Positions 54,038-63,425 of a DNA stretch of 64,000 nt are shown here, one piece after another. The DNA comes from CAWJPW01 sp963844845 (lineage in GTDB: Bacteria > Acidobacteriota > Thermoanaerobaculia > Thermoanaerobaculales > Sulfomarinibacteraceae). Every line of letters begins with the position of its first letter. Position 1 is the stretch's first letter. Made by a program: the position numbers and the translations under genes. The stretch is taken from assembly GCA_963844845.1 (NCBI GenBank), contig CAWJPW010000001.1, positions 434,001 to 498,000 on the forward strand, given 5' to 3'. Below the pieces are notes generated by a model. That model did no database searches, was not told the DNA's origin, and saw only the letters and a list, made by a program, of their open reading frames with translations.

Positions 54038-55285
54038 CTACCACTTCCTGGGCATGTTGGCGACGACCCGGAAGGTGTCGCGGGCGATGAGGAGCTCCTC
54101 GTTGGTGGGAATGACGTGGGCGGCGAGGCGGGCGCCGTCACGGGAGATGAACCCGTGTGAGCCCGGCTCGAGCGCTCGGTTCCGATCGTCGTCCACCTCG
54201 AGGCCGAGCCAGTCCAAGCCCTCGCATACCCTCCTCCGCACCTCGGGCGAGTTCTCACCGATGCCGCCGGTGAACACCACTGCGTCGGCCCCGCCCATCT
54301 CGGCCAAGTAGGCGCCGATATAGTGCTTGATGCGGTGGCAGAAGATGTCGATGGCAAGGCGCGCCCTGCGATCCTGGTTCTCGGCCTCCTCCTCCAGCAG
54401 CTCACGCATGTCACCGGTGAGACCCGACACGCCCAGGAGGCCTGACTGCTTGTTGAGGAGCGAGTCCACCTCCGTGAGGCCCATGCCCTCCTTGACCGCC
54501 AGGTACTCCACAAGCGACGGGTCGATGTCCCCCGAACGAGTGCCCATGAGAAGCCCCTCCAGCGGCGTGAAGCCCATGGAGGTGTCAAGCGACCGCCCCT
54601 CCTTGATAGCGCACGCCGAGCAGCCGTTGCCCAGATGCAGGGTGATGATGTTGACCTGCTCGGGCTCGAGGTCGTAGAGCTGGCGATATCGATAGGCGAT
54701 GTAACGGTGCGAGGTGCCGTGGAAACCGTAGCGCCGGATCTTGTAGCGCCGATAGTACTGGTAGGGGATCCCGTACAGGTACGAGACCTCGGGCATGGTT
54801 GAGTGGAACGAGGTGTCGAACACCGCAACCTGGGGAACTCCGTCGCCGAGGAGCTCGGTGGCGGCTCGGATTCCCTTGAGGTTGGCCGGGTTGTGCAGCG
54901 GCGCCAGGTCGATGCAGTCTTCAATTCCCTCGCGCACCTCTTCGTCGATCCGCACCGAGCGCCGAAAGTGCTCGCCGCCGTGCACTACGCGGTGGCCGAC
55001 AGCGTGGATGTCGGCCACCGAGGAAATGAGTTCGATCCTCGATTCGCTGGAGATGATCCAGCGCAGGATGCGGTCGATGGCGGCGCGCTGATCCCGGATC
55101 GGCTCGGCGTGCCGCTCCTTGCTCGCCCCCTCGGCCTGGAAGGTGATCAGCGCCTGGCTGCCGATACGCTCGATGAGCCCGGTGGCGAGGCGGCGGTCGG
55201 AGTCGGCGGCGATACGATCCTGGTCCGTCTCGATGATCTGGAACTTCACCGTGGACGAGCCGCAGTTGAGCACCAGCACGTTCAT
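54038..55285 (-). CDS. ackA: Acetate kinase
   Basis: This 415-residue protein has all the usual AckA segments: VLNCGSSTVKF at the start, HRVVHGGEHF, FDTSFHSTMP, the GFHGTSHRYI loop, HLGNGCSACAI, DTSMGFTPLEGLLMGTRSGDIDP, and FTGGIGENSPEVRRR. It interconverts acetate plus ATP and acetyl phosphate plus ADP, giving ATP by substrate-level phosphorylation. The ATG at 55285 has GGAGG five bases upstream. No phosphotransacetylase gene is next to it, which is less common than the ackA-pta pair. It lies downstream of the SodC-like gene on the same strand with a possible promoter of its own. Confidence 0.95.
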   Translation of the reverse strand: MNVLVLNCGSSTVKFQIIETDQDRIAADSDRRLATGLIERIGSQALITFQAEGASKERHAEPIRDQRAAIDRILRWIISSESRIELISSVADIHAVGHRVVHGGEHFRRSVRIDEEVREGIEDCIDLAPLHNPANLKGIRAATELLGDGVPQVAVFDTSFHSTMPEVSYLYGIPYQYYRRYKIRRYGFHGTSHRYIAYRYRQLYDLEPEQVNIITLHLGNGCSACAIKEGRSLDTSMGFTPLEGLLMGTRSGDIDPSLVEYLAVKEGMGLTEVDSLLNKQSGLLGVSGLTGDMRELLEEEAENQDRRARLAIDIFCHRIKHYIGAYLAEMGGADAVVFTGGIGENSPEVRRRVCEGLDWLGLEVDDDRNRALEPGSHGFISRDGARLAAHVIPTNEELLIARDTFRVVANMPRKW

Positions 55286-55304
55286 GACCGCCTCCGATGC
55301 GGTG

Positions 55305-55332
55305 ATTATTGCATGACTTGAGTCACAGTCGA
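55305..55332 (-). promoter_or_regulatory. Possible sigma-70 promoter of ackA
   Basis: On the minus strand TCGACT (55332-55327) and AATAAT (55310-55305) are spaced by 16 bases. They match 4/6 and 5/6 of the consensus. Between them lies a small dyad, TGACT-ca-AGTCA. The start codon is 20 bases downstream. Confidence 0.4.
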
Positions 55333-55348
55333 GACACGAGCTCTCCAA

Positions 55349-55993
55349 TCATTGCGGCTGTTGGGTCGCGTCGGTCCCGCCCATCGGAGCAGGCGGTGAT
55401 TCCTCGAGCACCACACCACAGGCAGTGTGTGCCGGCACCGCGCCCGACGATCTCTCCTCGCCGGTGCGGCCAGCATCGAGCACCACCGACCGGCCCACCA
55501 CCGAGGCGGGGCCCGGAGTCACGGTGAACACCTTCGATTCGGTCTCGAGGCTGCCGCTACCGTCCTGGCCGACGTCGATTTCGCCAAGGTCGCCGGCGAC
55601 GTGCTCGGGGCTCTGCTCGCCCTCGGCCAAGGCTTGGCCGTGGGGGTTGAAACGCTCGCCGACGGTTGCGAAGTCGGGTCCTGTGCACTCTCCGTTCTCG
55701 TGCAGGTGCAAGGAGTAGACCCCCGGCTGGAGGCCCGAGACCTGGGTCGAGACCTTCACGCCCTGCCCTGTCTCGGTGAAGGTCACAACACCGTTCGCCT
55801 CGCCCATCCCTTCACCAAACTGCAGTGCGGTGGCTGCGCTGCGTGGGTTCACCCGTCCCGCGGCCCCGGGCTCCTCCACCGAGGACACGGGGACCATCTG
55901 CTTGGCAACGTCCTGGTTCGGTCTGTTACAGCTCACTGCGGCGATCAAGGCTCCCGCGATCATCACGGCGGTGAGCTTGAAGCTTCGCGTCAT
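55349..55993 (-). CDS. SodC-like lipoprotein lacking a copper ligand
   Basis: This 214-residue protein has a lipoprotein signal ending in AAVSC and a Cu/Zn superoxide dismutase-like fold. LHLHENGECTGPDF, FNPHG, EHVAGDLGEI and TACGVV match the SodC pattern, including the two disulfide cysteines. However, the last copper ligand, the His of the usual GRxxxxHA segment, is Asp here (GRSVVLDAGRTG). The active-site Arg before ACGV is also missing (PAHTACGV). So superoxide dismutase activity is doubtful. The protein may bind metal in another way or have a structural role. AAGGAGGA precedes the ATG at 55993. Confidence 0.8.
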   Translation of the reverse strand: MTRSFKLTAVMIAGALIAAVSCNRPNQDVAKQMVPVSSVEEPGAAGRVNPRSAATALQFGEGMGEANGVVTFTETGQGVKVSTQVSGLQPGVYSLHLHENGECTGPDFATVGERFNPHGQALAEGEQSPEHVAGDLGEIDVGQDGSGSLETESKVFTVTPGPASVVGRSVVLDAGRTGEERSSGAVPAHTACGVVLEESPPAPMGGTDATQQPQ

Positions 55994-56255
55994 GTCGTCC
56001 TCCTTCGCCGGAGGACACGACGGCCCGCCGGCTATAGAGACGAACGACCCGTCGAACGCCTTTCTTCCGACACGACCTCCCGGGTGCGGGGCCGGTCAGC
56101 CGCGCGCCCGGGCTATCGCAGTAGACGGGCGTTTCCCGGTAGGCTATTGTGAACCCATCGCGGCCGGGCGGAGCTTCGCCTCGGCTGCCACGCGCAGACG
56201 ATCGCGAGCCCGCGCCCGAACGCGGGAGGACAGAGCGTCGCGCCCATGGGGATCT

Positions 56256-58385
56256 ATGACACGCAAGATGCTCATCAACGCCCAGCGGGCGGAGGAGCTG
56301 CGAGTGGCCATCGTCGAGGGTGCTCTCCTCGACGAGTACCAGGTAGCGGTGGCTGAAGCAGGCCTCATCCGCGGGAACGTCTACCGAGGCGTGGTCGCCT
56401 CCCTGCACACCAGCCTGAATGCCGCCTTCATCGAGTTCGGAGAGGCACGGCACGGCTTTCTCAAGGCCGACGACGTGGTGCCCCAGGCGTACCACCGACC
56501 GGTCGAGGAGGGCAACCGCCATCCCCGAGTCGATCGTATCCTCGAACGGGGTCGGCCCGTCATCGTCCAGGTCACCAAGGACCCCTCCGGCGACAAGGGC
56601 GCGGGCCTCACCACCAACATCAGCCTCGCAGGCCGCTACCTCGTGCTCATGCCGTTCTCGGACATGCGCGGAATCTCACGGAAGCTCGAGGACGAGGGTA
56701 CGCGCCGCGATCTTCGCGAGCTGGTGGACAAGCTCGAGGTCTCTGACAGCTGCGGCTTCATCGTACGCACCGCTGCCCTCGACCAGAACAAGACCGCGCT
56801 GAACCGCGACCTCAACGCGCTGCAGCGGCTCTGGAAGCGGATCCGAACCGAGGCCACCCACGGCAGGGGCTCGCGCCTGCTGTACAGCGACCAGGACCTC
56901 ATCATCCAGGCGGTACGTGACTACCTGGACAGCTCCATCGACGAGGTCCTGGTGGACGACGACGACGCCTTCGAGAAGGCCAAGGCCGCCATGCGCGCCT
57001 TCATGCCGCGCGCCAAGACCAGGCTCATCCGCTACCGCGACCGCCTGCCCCTGTTCTCGCGCTTCCAGCTGGAGCCCCAGATCGAGGCGACCTTTCAGCG
57101 CACGGTGACCCTGCCCTCGGGCGGCTCCATCGTCATCGAGGGGACCGAGGCGCTCACAGCCATCGATGTCAACTCCGGCCGCTCGAAGGGCGGCTCGACC
57201 CAGGAGGAGACTGTCTACCTCACCAACCTGGAGGCGGCAACCGAGGCGGCTCGCCAGCTGCGTCTGCGCGACATCGGCGGGCTCATCGTGGTGGACCTCA
57301 TCGACATGCGCTCGAGCAAGCACCAGCGCCAGGTGGAGAAGACCGTGCGCGAGGCGGTGAAGGCCGATCGCGCACGGATCTCGGTGGGCCGTATCAGCGA
57401 CAACGGCCTCCTGGAGATCAACCGCCAGCGCCTCAAGACGCCGCTGGTGCTGCGCACCCACCGCATCTGCCCCACCTGCGGCGGCGGCGGCCGCATCCCC
57501 AGCCCCGAGACCGTCAGCCTGAACCTGATGCGACGCATCGAGGAGCGCGCCGCGGTGGGCCGCACCGGCGGCGTCCGCGTGCGCCTTCACCCGGAGCTGG
57601 CCGACGCCTTCCAGAACCAGTACCGTCAGCACCTGGCCGCACTCGAACGCGAGTTCGAGATTCGCGTCGAGATCATCGCCGCCACCAACCTCCACCGCTC
57701 CGAGGAGGAGATTGAGTGGTTGGCGGCGCCCACGAGATCCGAGACGCCGGCTCCGGCCACGCCCGAGGCCGCCGCCGCCGTGCGCGTGGAGGACCTCACC
57801 ACCGAGGGCGGTCGCGCCCGCACGGAACGCGGTGGCGACGGTGACAGGGGGGGCGGTGAGGCGGACGGCTCGGAGGGCGACACCGGCAAGCGCAAGCGCC
57901 GCCGCGGCGGTCGCCGCCGGCGCAAGAGCAGCGCCGAGACCGCCGTTGCCGAGGGCGCCGCTGCCGAGCAGGAGCCCACTGCGCCCCACGCCAACGCCGC
58001 CGAGCCCACCCCGGCCAGCCACGGCAGCGCCGACGAGCACGCCCACGGCGGCGACACCGCGGGGTCCAGCGGATCTGGGCCGAGCAAGCGCCGCCGCAGC
58101 GGCCGCCGCCGGCGCAAGAGCGGCGGCGAGGCCACTGATGCCGAGGGCGCCACCGCTGAACAGGCTTCCACCGCATCCGACGCCAACGCCGAGCCCGTCC
58201 CGGCGGGCCGTGGTGGCGCCGACGGCCAGCTCAACGGAGCCGACGCGGAGGGCGGAAGCGACTCGGCGCCGAGCAAGCGGCGGCGGCGCCGCCGCCGCTC
58301 ACCCCGGAAGAAGAACTCCGGCGAAGAGGGCGGTGGTGGTGGCACGGACAACGCCGGCGGTGGTGGCGACAGCGGACAGGAGTGA
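56256..58385 (+). CDS. Ribonuclease E/G family endoribonuclease with arginine-rich tail
   Basis: The first 480 or so residues are the RNase E/G catalytic core: S1 domain (IRGNVYRGVVASLHTSLNAAFIEFG), then the DNase I-like site with two catalytic Asp in AIDVNSGRSKGG and VVDLIDMRSS, and the Zn-link CPTCGGGG. The tail of about 200 residues is disordered and has three arginine-rich clusters: GKRKRRRGGRRRRK, SKRRRSGRRRRK and SKRRRRRRRSPRKK. Acidic Ala/Gly/Glu stretches lie between them. Such tails bind RNA and partner proteins in RNase E. It takes part in mRNA decay and rRNA or tRNA processing. ATG 56256 follows GGGGAT. Confidence 0.93.
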   Translation: MTRKMLINAQRAEELRVAIVEGALLDEYQVAVAEAGLIRGNVYRGVVASLHTSLNAAFIEFGEARHGFLKADDVVPQAYHRPVEEGNRHPRVDRILERGRPVIVQVTKDPSGDKGAGLTTNISLAGRYLVLMPFSDMRGISRKLEDEGTRRDLRELVDKLEVSDSCGFIVRTAALDQNKTALNRDLNALQRLWKRIRTEATHGRGSRLLYSDQDLIIQAVRDYLDSSIDEVLVDDDDAFEKAKAAMRAFMPRAKTRLIRYRDRLPLFSRFQLEPQIEATFQRTVTLPSGGSIVIEGTEALTAIDVNSGRSKGGSTQEETVYLTNLEAATEAARQLRLRDIGGLIVVDLIDMRSSKHQRQVEKTVREAVKADRARISVGRISDNGLLEINRQRLKTPLVLRTHRICPTCGGGGRIPSPETVSLNLMRRIEERAAVGRTGGVRVRLHPELADAFQNQYRQHLAALEREFEIRVEIIAATNLHRSEEEIEWLAAPTRSETPAPATPEAAAAVRVEDLTTEGGRARTERGGDGDRGGGEADGSEGDTGKRKRRRGGRRRRKSSAETAVAEGAAAEQEPTAPHANAAEPTPASHGSADEHAHGGDTAGSSGSGPSKRRRSGRRRRKSGGEATDAEGATAEQASTASDANAEPVPAGRGGADGQLNGADAEGGSDSAPSKRRRRRRRSPRKKNSGEEGGGGGTDNAGGGGDSGQE

Positions 58386-58472
58386 CGATCCCTGGACGAC
58401 GCTAGGCGGTGCCCGCATCGCTGCAATCGCGGTCACAGCACACAATCTCCGAGGCTTACTAACAAGAAGAAT

Positions 58473-58492
58473 GCCCGCCGTTGGAGGCGGGC
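58473..58492 (-). terminator. Terminator of the TPR-hydrolase operon (minus strand)
   Basis: A 7-bp stem GCCCGCC/GGCGGGC with a 6-base loop lies about 155 bases beyond the end of the TPR gene. Read on the minus strand it is followed by ATTCTTCTTGTTAG, a T-rich run. It also sits 88 bases after the RNase E/G stop and may stop both transcripts. The rest of 58386-58646 shows nothing assignable. Confidence 0.6.
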
Positions 58493-58646
58493 AGCGACAC
58501 AGTCGAACCGTCGCACACCGCAGCGTTGTTACAGGCGTCGTGGCTGCGTGTCGTGTGCCGACGCCATAGGCCGACGTTACGACCACCGCCGGCCGTTGTC
58601 AACAGGCGGAGTGCGAGACCCTGACCCCTCCCACCCTGATGGTGAC

Positions 58647-59402
58647 TCAGCGCACAGATTGCCTCGGCGACGGACCGCGGAACCGCGTGGTGATCTCCTC
58701 GCGCAGACCGTCCGGTTCGTGGCCACCCAGGCGGACACCCTCGTCGAGCTCCTGCAGGGCCGCTTCGGGCTCTCCCAGGCGCAGGGCGCACACCGCCAGG
58801 TTGACGTGCACCGACCCGGTTTTGGGACTGGCCTCGAGCTCGCGGCGGAACTCGTCCCTGGCCTCTTCCACCCGATTCAAGTGCAGCAACGCCACACCCC
58901 GGCGAAAGCACAACCCGGCAGGCAAGCCGGCAGGGCTGAAGCCCTCCATGTGGGCATCCTTCGTGAGCTCCTTGCCCGGCTGGAAGCGCCGCCAGTCCTT
59001 CTCGGCCATGCAGGCCGCCCCGTCGAAGGACGCCATCATGTCCCAGAACGACTTCTGGGTTTCCTGCAGCCGCAAAGTCGCATCCTGCTGGGCGTCGAGC
59101 ACGCGCACGGCGCGCTCCCGGTAGAGGCGCTCGGCTACCTCCAGCCCGTCGGCCACACCCCGCCAGTCACCGAGCCTCTCCGCCACCAGGGCGAGGCCGT
59201 CGATGGCCTCGGGCAGGCTTGGATCGAGCCTGGCCGCTTCGGCGAAGAGCTCTTGCGATCGCTTCAGATGCTCGGACGCGAGCTGTCGCATCCCCCTTTT
59301 CACAAGGTGCTGGGCACGCTGGGCCCCGTCGTCCGCGGCGTTGGCCAGCGGGGCGGCGAGAAGCGCGCCCGCCACCGTCAGAATCAGTAGCTTTGTTTTC
59401 AT
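58647..59402 (-). CDS. Exported TPR protein
   Basis: This 251-residue protein has a signal peptide (LLILTVAGALLAAPLANAA) and TPR-like repeats at the start (LKRSQELFAEAARLDPSLPEA) and end (LLHLNRVEEARDEFRRELEASPKTGSVHVNLAVCAL). A less clear middle part contains two cysteines. It likely acts as a periplasmic scaffold. It overlaps the upstream TPR-hydrolase gene by 4 bases, so the two proteins are made together and may work together. No enzyme motif is seen. Confidence 0.8.
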   Translation of the reverse strand: MKTKLLILTVAGALLAAPLANAADDGAQRAQHLVKRGMRQLASEHLKRSQELFAEAARLDPSLPEAIDGLALVAERLGDWRGVADGLEVAERLYRERAVRVLDAQQDATLRLQETQKSFWDMMASFDGAACMAEKDWRRFQPGKELTKDAHMEGFSPAGLPAGLCFRRGVALLHLNRVEEARDEFRRELEASPKTGSVHVNLAVCALRLGEPEAALQELDEGVRLGGHEPDGLREEITTRFRGPSPRQSVR

Positions 59403-60604
59403 GAACTCCCCCCCGGCGTCGCCTGGGCCGTGCCGACCTCGGCCACGAAGCGCGCCGCTCGTACGAGCACCTCGCGGGTGACCGAGTGCCCACCCGCGTA
59501 GTGGAAGATCTCGGCCGAGATCCCGTGGCCGCCGAGAAAGGACTTCGCCGCATCGGCCTCAGAGGCAGATACCGCTCGATCCTCGGGCGAGGCGCAAAGC
59601 AGCACCTTCACCCTCCCCGCAGCCGCTTTCAGCGTCTCGGTAGACAGCTCGTCAGGCTCCACCCACCCGCCGATCACCACCGCTCCGGCGAAGGCCTCCG
59701 GGTGATCAAGAGCGAGCTGCAGGGCGAGGTGCGCGCCCTGGGAGAAGCCCATCACCACCGCCCGGTCGTCGGTCACTCCCCCCTCAGCGCGCACCACCTT
59801 CACCGCCCGCAGCACGTACGCCTCCGCCTCCCGGCGAGACTCCGGTTGCGGCCGGCGCCCGTCCTCTTCGGTGAGGAACCAGGCGTGGCCGACGGCCCGG
59901 GCTCCCGGGGTCGCATACGGGCCCTCGGGGGCCACCATGACGAAGGGCTGAGAGATCCCGGCGCGTTGAAACAGCCCTACGAACTCCTCAGCGCTGGCGC
60001 CCCAGCCATGCAGGCCCACCAGCAGGGGCGCAGGCGCCGCCGACGAGGTCGCCGCCACGACCCGCACCGTGGCCTCTACCGTCGCCGGAACCATCAGGCC
60101 CTCGCCGGCGCGGCGGTCGGCCTCGGCCCTCTGCGACTCGAGGAGGTGCAGGAGCGCGGTGAACGTCGGCGTGCCACGCACCCCCGCGAAATCCGGGTCC
60201 CGGCGCAGCTGCGCCAGATCGCTGAAGCCCGCGCCCCAGGCCGCGGCAACGAACTCCGCGGCCTGCTGCGGTCGTCCCAGCCGGCCGTAGCAGCACGCGA
60301 GGTTGTAAAGCGCCACCGAGTCGCCCGGCATCTGCCGCAGCAGAGCTACCCACGCTCGGGCGGCCTTCACCCAGTTACCAGCGGTGTGCGCCTCCATCGC
60401 CTTCTGGCGCAGCTCCTGGGGCGCCATCCCGGGGATCAGGTCACGCGCGTGCAGCTGCGCCAGGTCGGCGGGCAACGCCTCGGGCGGCGGCCCAGCCACG
60501 CCGGCAACGGCCGCAGCGAGCACCACACCAGTCAGAGCAAGTATCAGAGCACCCTGTCCCCATCTCCTCACTGCAGCCTCCCGAGGGCGGTCGCCCATCT
60601 TCAT
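59399..60604 (-). CDS. TPR protein fused to a serine alpha/beta hydrolase (exported)
   Basis: This protein of about 401 residues has a signal peptide or anchor (ALILALTGVVLAAAVAGVAG). A short TPR region follows (KAARAWVALLRQMPGDSVALYNLACCYGRLG), and then an esterase/phospholipase domain of the Abhydrolase_2 type. Oxyanion segment is GLHGWGASAEE, nucleophile GFSQGAHLAL, acid in CASPEDRA and base in YAGGHSV. It could cleave esters in the periplasm. The TPR part may bind the coupled partner encoded next. ATG 60604 follows GGCGGA; another in-frame ATG lies six bases later. The gene is divergent from ppc. Confidence 0.83.
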   Translation of the reverse strand: MKMGDRPREAAVRRWGQGALILALTGVVLAAAVAGVAGPPPEALPADLAQLHARDLIPGMAPQELRQKAMEAHTAGNWVKAARAWVALLRQMPGDSVALYNLACCYGRLGRPQQAAEFVAAAWGAGFSDLAQLRRDPDFAGVRGTPTFTALLHLLESQRAEADRRAGEGLMVPATVEATVRVVAATSSAAPAPLLVGLHGWGASAEEFVGLFQRAGISQPFVMVAPEGPYATPGARAVGHAWFLTEEDGRRPQPESRREAEAYVLRAVKVVRAEGGVTDDRAVVMGFSQGAHLALQLALDHPEAFAGAVVIGGWVEPDELSTETLKAAAGRVKVLLCASPEDRAVSASEADAAKSFLGGHGISAEIFHYAGGHSVTREVLVRAARFVAEVGTAQATPGGSS

Positions 60605-60695
60605 TACGTCCGCCGATGCCGACGGTTGCCGCCGGGACGGATTGAGCGCCCCCTCCGGTAGGTTAAACCACCTGAAACGCCAAGGAGGCCTGTCG

Positions 60696-63425
60696 ATGGG
60701 TGAGCCGGGACGCACGCCAAACTTCGCCCCCAAGGACGAACCGCTGCGCCGCGACGTCGGATTCCTCGGCGAGCTGCTCGGCGAGGTTCTGGTGGAGCAG
60801 GGCGGTCGAGCCCTGTTCGACCGCGAGGAGGCCGCGAGAATGGCCGCGCGGCGGCGGCGTGCCGGCGAGCCCGGCGCCTGGACCGACCTGGAGGCGGTAC
60901 TGCGGGGCCTGCCGGCGGCCGAGGCGGCCGAGGTCGTCCGCGCCTTCTCCGGCTACTTCGCGGTGGTGAACATGGCCGAGCGCGTCCACCGCGTCCGGCG
61001 CCGGCGGGACTACCTGCGCGACCCCACGCTGCCACAGCCTGGCAGCCTCGGGGCGGTGGTGCAGTGCCTCGCCGCCGACGGCGTCCCCTTCGAGCACGTG
61101 CGCCAGGTCCTCGCCGGGCTCCGCATCGAGCCGGTACTCACCGCCCATCCCACCGAGGCGACACGACGCACGATCCTCAACCAGGAGCAGCGCATCGCCC
61201 GACTCCTCGTCGACCGCATCGAGCAGCCGGAGATGACTCCGCACGAGGCGGCGACCAACCGTGCCCGCCTACGCCAAGAGATCACCCTCATGTGGCAGAG
61301 CGCCGAGCGGCCGGCACGGCGACCCAGCGTCGCCGACGAGGTGGAGCATGTGCTCTTCTTCCTCACCGACGTGGTCTACCGCGTGGTGCCGCCGCTCTAC
61401 GAGGCCCTCGCAGAGGCGCTCGTCGACGCCTACGGCGATGAGGCGGGCGTCAACCTGCCCTGTCCGATACTGCGCTTCGGCTCGTGGGTCGGAGGCGACA
61501 TGGACGGCAACCCGAACGTCGGCCCCGATACGATCCGCGCCACCCTTGGCCGCCAGCGCCATCTCATCCTCGGGCTCTACCTCGCCGAGATCGACGCACT
61601 CGCTGCCCACCTCAGCCAGTCGCCGACGCGCGTCCCGGTGGACCCCGCCGTGGAGGAGCGCTGCCGACACCACGCCGAGCTGATGCCGGAGCTGGCGGCA
61701 ACCATCTCCGAGCGCCTACGCTCCATGCCCTACCGGCTGCTGCTCCGCCTGATGGCGGCTCGCCTCCGGGCAACCCTGAACGAGCAGCCCGCAGGATTCG
61801 CCTCGCCCGGCGAGCTGCTCGGGGACCTCGAGCTCATCGCCGCCAGTCTGCGCGCCCACCGCGGTCGTCACGCCGGGCTCGCGCTGGTGGAGCGCCTGCA
61901 GCGACGAGTGGCCACCTTCGGCTTCCACCTGGCAACCCTCGACGTTCGCCAGGACGCGCTCGTGCACCGCCGGGTGATGGGACATCTGGTGGGCGACACC
62001 GAGTTCGAGGCGCGCCCCGCCGGGGAGCGGGCGCGACGGCTCGACGCAGCTATTGCCGGCGGAGTGCCCCTCGCGCAGCAGACCGGGGACACCGAGGCCG
62101 ACCGGGCGCTCGAGGTCATGCGGGCCATCAGCGACGGCCTGGCCCGCTACGGCGCCGACGCCATGGGGCCGTTCGTCGTGTCCATGACGCGAGGCCCCGA
62201 CGACGCCCTGGCGGTGCTCTACCTGGCGCACGCCGCCGGCCTACACGATTCCGGGAACCGGGTGCCACTCGACGTGGTGCCTCTGTTCGAGACGGTCGAT
62301 GACCTCCGCTCGGCGGGAGACACGATCTCGACCCTGTTGGGCAATGCCACCTACCGGGAGCACGTGCGTCACCGCGGCGACCACCAGTTGGTCATGATCG
62401 GGTACTCGGACTCCGGCAAGAACGACGGCCTGCTGGCGTCACGCTGGGCGCTCTACCGCGCCCAGGCCGACCTGGCGGAGGCCACCCGCGACGCCGCCGT
62501 GGGCCTCACGGTCTTCCACGGCCGCGGCGGCACCGTCAGCCGCGGCGGCAGCAAGCCCCGCGAAGCGATCCTGGCCGAGCCCCCCGGGGCGGTGCAGGGA
62601 CGACTGCGGGTCACCGAGCAGGGTGAGATCATCCACGCCAAGTTTGGCCTCCGTGGCATCGCGGAGCGCACCCTCGAGCTCATGCTCGGGGCCGTGCTCG
62701 AGGTCGAGGCCCGCGCGGACGCCCTCCCGCAACCACGACCGCAGTGGACCGAGGCGATGGCTGCAGCGGCGGAAGCGGGCCGACGGACCTTCCGCGCGCT
62801 GGTCTACGAGCATCCCGACTTCATCCCCTACTTCCGTGCCGCCACGCCCATCGACGTGATCGAGCGCCTCAAGATCGCGTCCCGCCCGTCGGCGCGACGC
62901 TCGGGTGAGGGGCTCGAAAATCTCCGCGCCATTCCCTGGGTCTTCGCCTGGACCCAGAGCCGCCACCTCCTGCCGGGCTGGTACGGGGTCGGGTCGGGAC
63001 TCGCCGAGTCCCTCGAGCGCTTCGGCACCGAGCGGCTCGGTGAGATGGCCCGCGAGTGGCCCTTCTTCCAGGTGCTCCTGGGCGACGTGGAGATGGTCCT
63101 CGCCAAGGCCGACCTCGGCATCGCCGAGCGCTACGCCGAGCTCGCCGGCGCCGCCGGCGAGACGATCTTCCCACTCATCCGACGGGAGTTCGAGCGCACC
63201 CGCGATCTGGTGCTGAGCCTCACCGGTGCCGCCGAGCTGCTCGACCGCGAGCCCAGCCTGCAGCGCTCGATTCGCCTGCGCAATCCCTACGTCGACCCCA
63301 TGAGCCTGGTGCAGCTCGACCTGCTCACGCGATGGCGGGAGGGTGGCCGCAACGACGCCGAGCTGGAGGACGCCCTCGCCGTCACCGTTCGCGGCATCGC
63401 CCGCGGGCTGCAGAATACCGGGTGA
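60696..63425 (+). CDS. ppc: Phosphoenolpyruvate carboxylase
   Basis: This 909-residue protein is a full bacterial-type PEPC. The catalytic His lies in VLTAHPTEATRRT, with the substrate/Mg segments GGDMDGNPNV and IGYSDSGKNDG. The second signature is FHGRGGTVSRGGSKP, and the C-terminal RNPYVDPMSLVQLDLL ends in QNTG as in the family. It fixes bicarbonate onto PEP to give oxaloacetate, feeding the TCA cycle. CAAGGAGG precedes the ATG. It is a single gene divergent from the TPR-hydrolase gene with about 90 bases between starts, so promoters there must be compact. Confidence 0.96.
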   Translation: MGEPGRTPNFAPKDEPLRRDVGFLGELLGEVLVEQGGRALFDREEAARMAARRRRAGEPGAWTDLEAVLRGLPAAEAAEVVRAFSGYFAVVNMAERVHRVRRRRDYLRDPTLPQPGSLGAVVQCLAADGVPFEHVRQVLAGLRIEPVLTAHPTEATRRTILNQEQRIARLLVDRIEQPEMTPHEAATNRARLRQEITLMWQSAERPARRPSVADEVEHVLFFLTDVVYRVVPPLYEALAEALVDAYGDEAGVNLPCPILRFGSWVGGDMDGNPNVGPDTIRATLGRQRHLILGLYLAEIDALAAHLSQSPTRVPVDPAVEERCRHHAELMPELAATISERLRSMPYRLLLRLMAARLRATLNEQPAGFASPGELLGDLELIAASLRAHRGRHAGLALVERLQRRVATFGFHLATLDVRQDALVHRRVMGHLVGDTEFEARPAGERARRLDAAIAGGVPLAQQTGDTEADRALEVMRAISDGLARYGADAMGPFVVSMTRGPDDALAVLYLAHAAGLHDSGNRVPLDVVPLFETVDDLRSAGDTISTLLGNATYREHVRHRGDHQLVMIGYSDSGKNDGLLASRWALYRAQADLAEATRDAAVGLTVFHGRGGTVSRGGSKPREAILAEPPGAVQGRLRVTEQGEIIHAKFGLRGIAERTLELMLGAVLEVEARADALPQPRPQWTEAMAAAAEAGRRTFRALVYEHPDFIPYFRAATPIDVIERLKIASRPSARRSGEGLENLRAIPWVFAWTQSRHLLPGWYGVGSGLAESLERFGTERLGEMAREWPFFQVLLGDVEMVLAKADLGIAERYAELAGAAGETIFPLIRREFERTRDLVLSLTGAAELLDREPSLQRSIRLRNPYVDPMSLVQLDLLTRWREGGRNDAELEDALAVTVRGIARGLQNTG

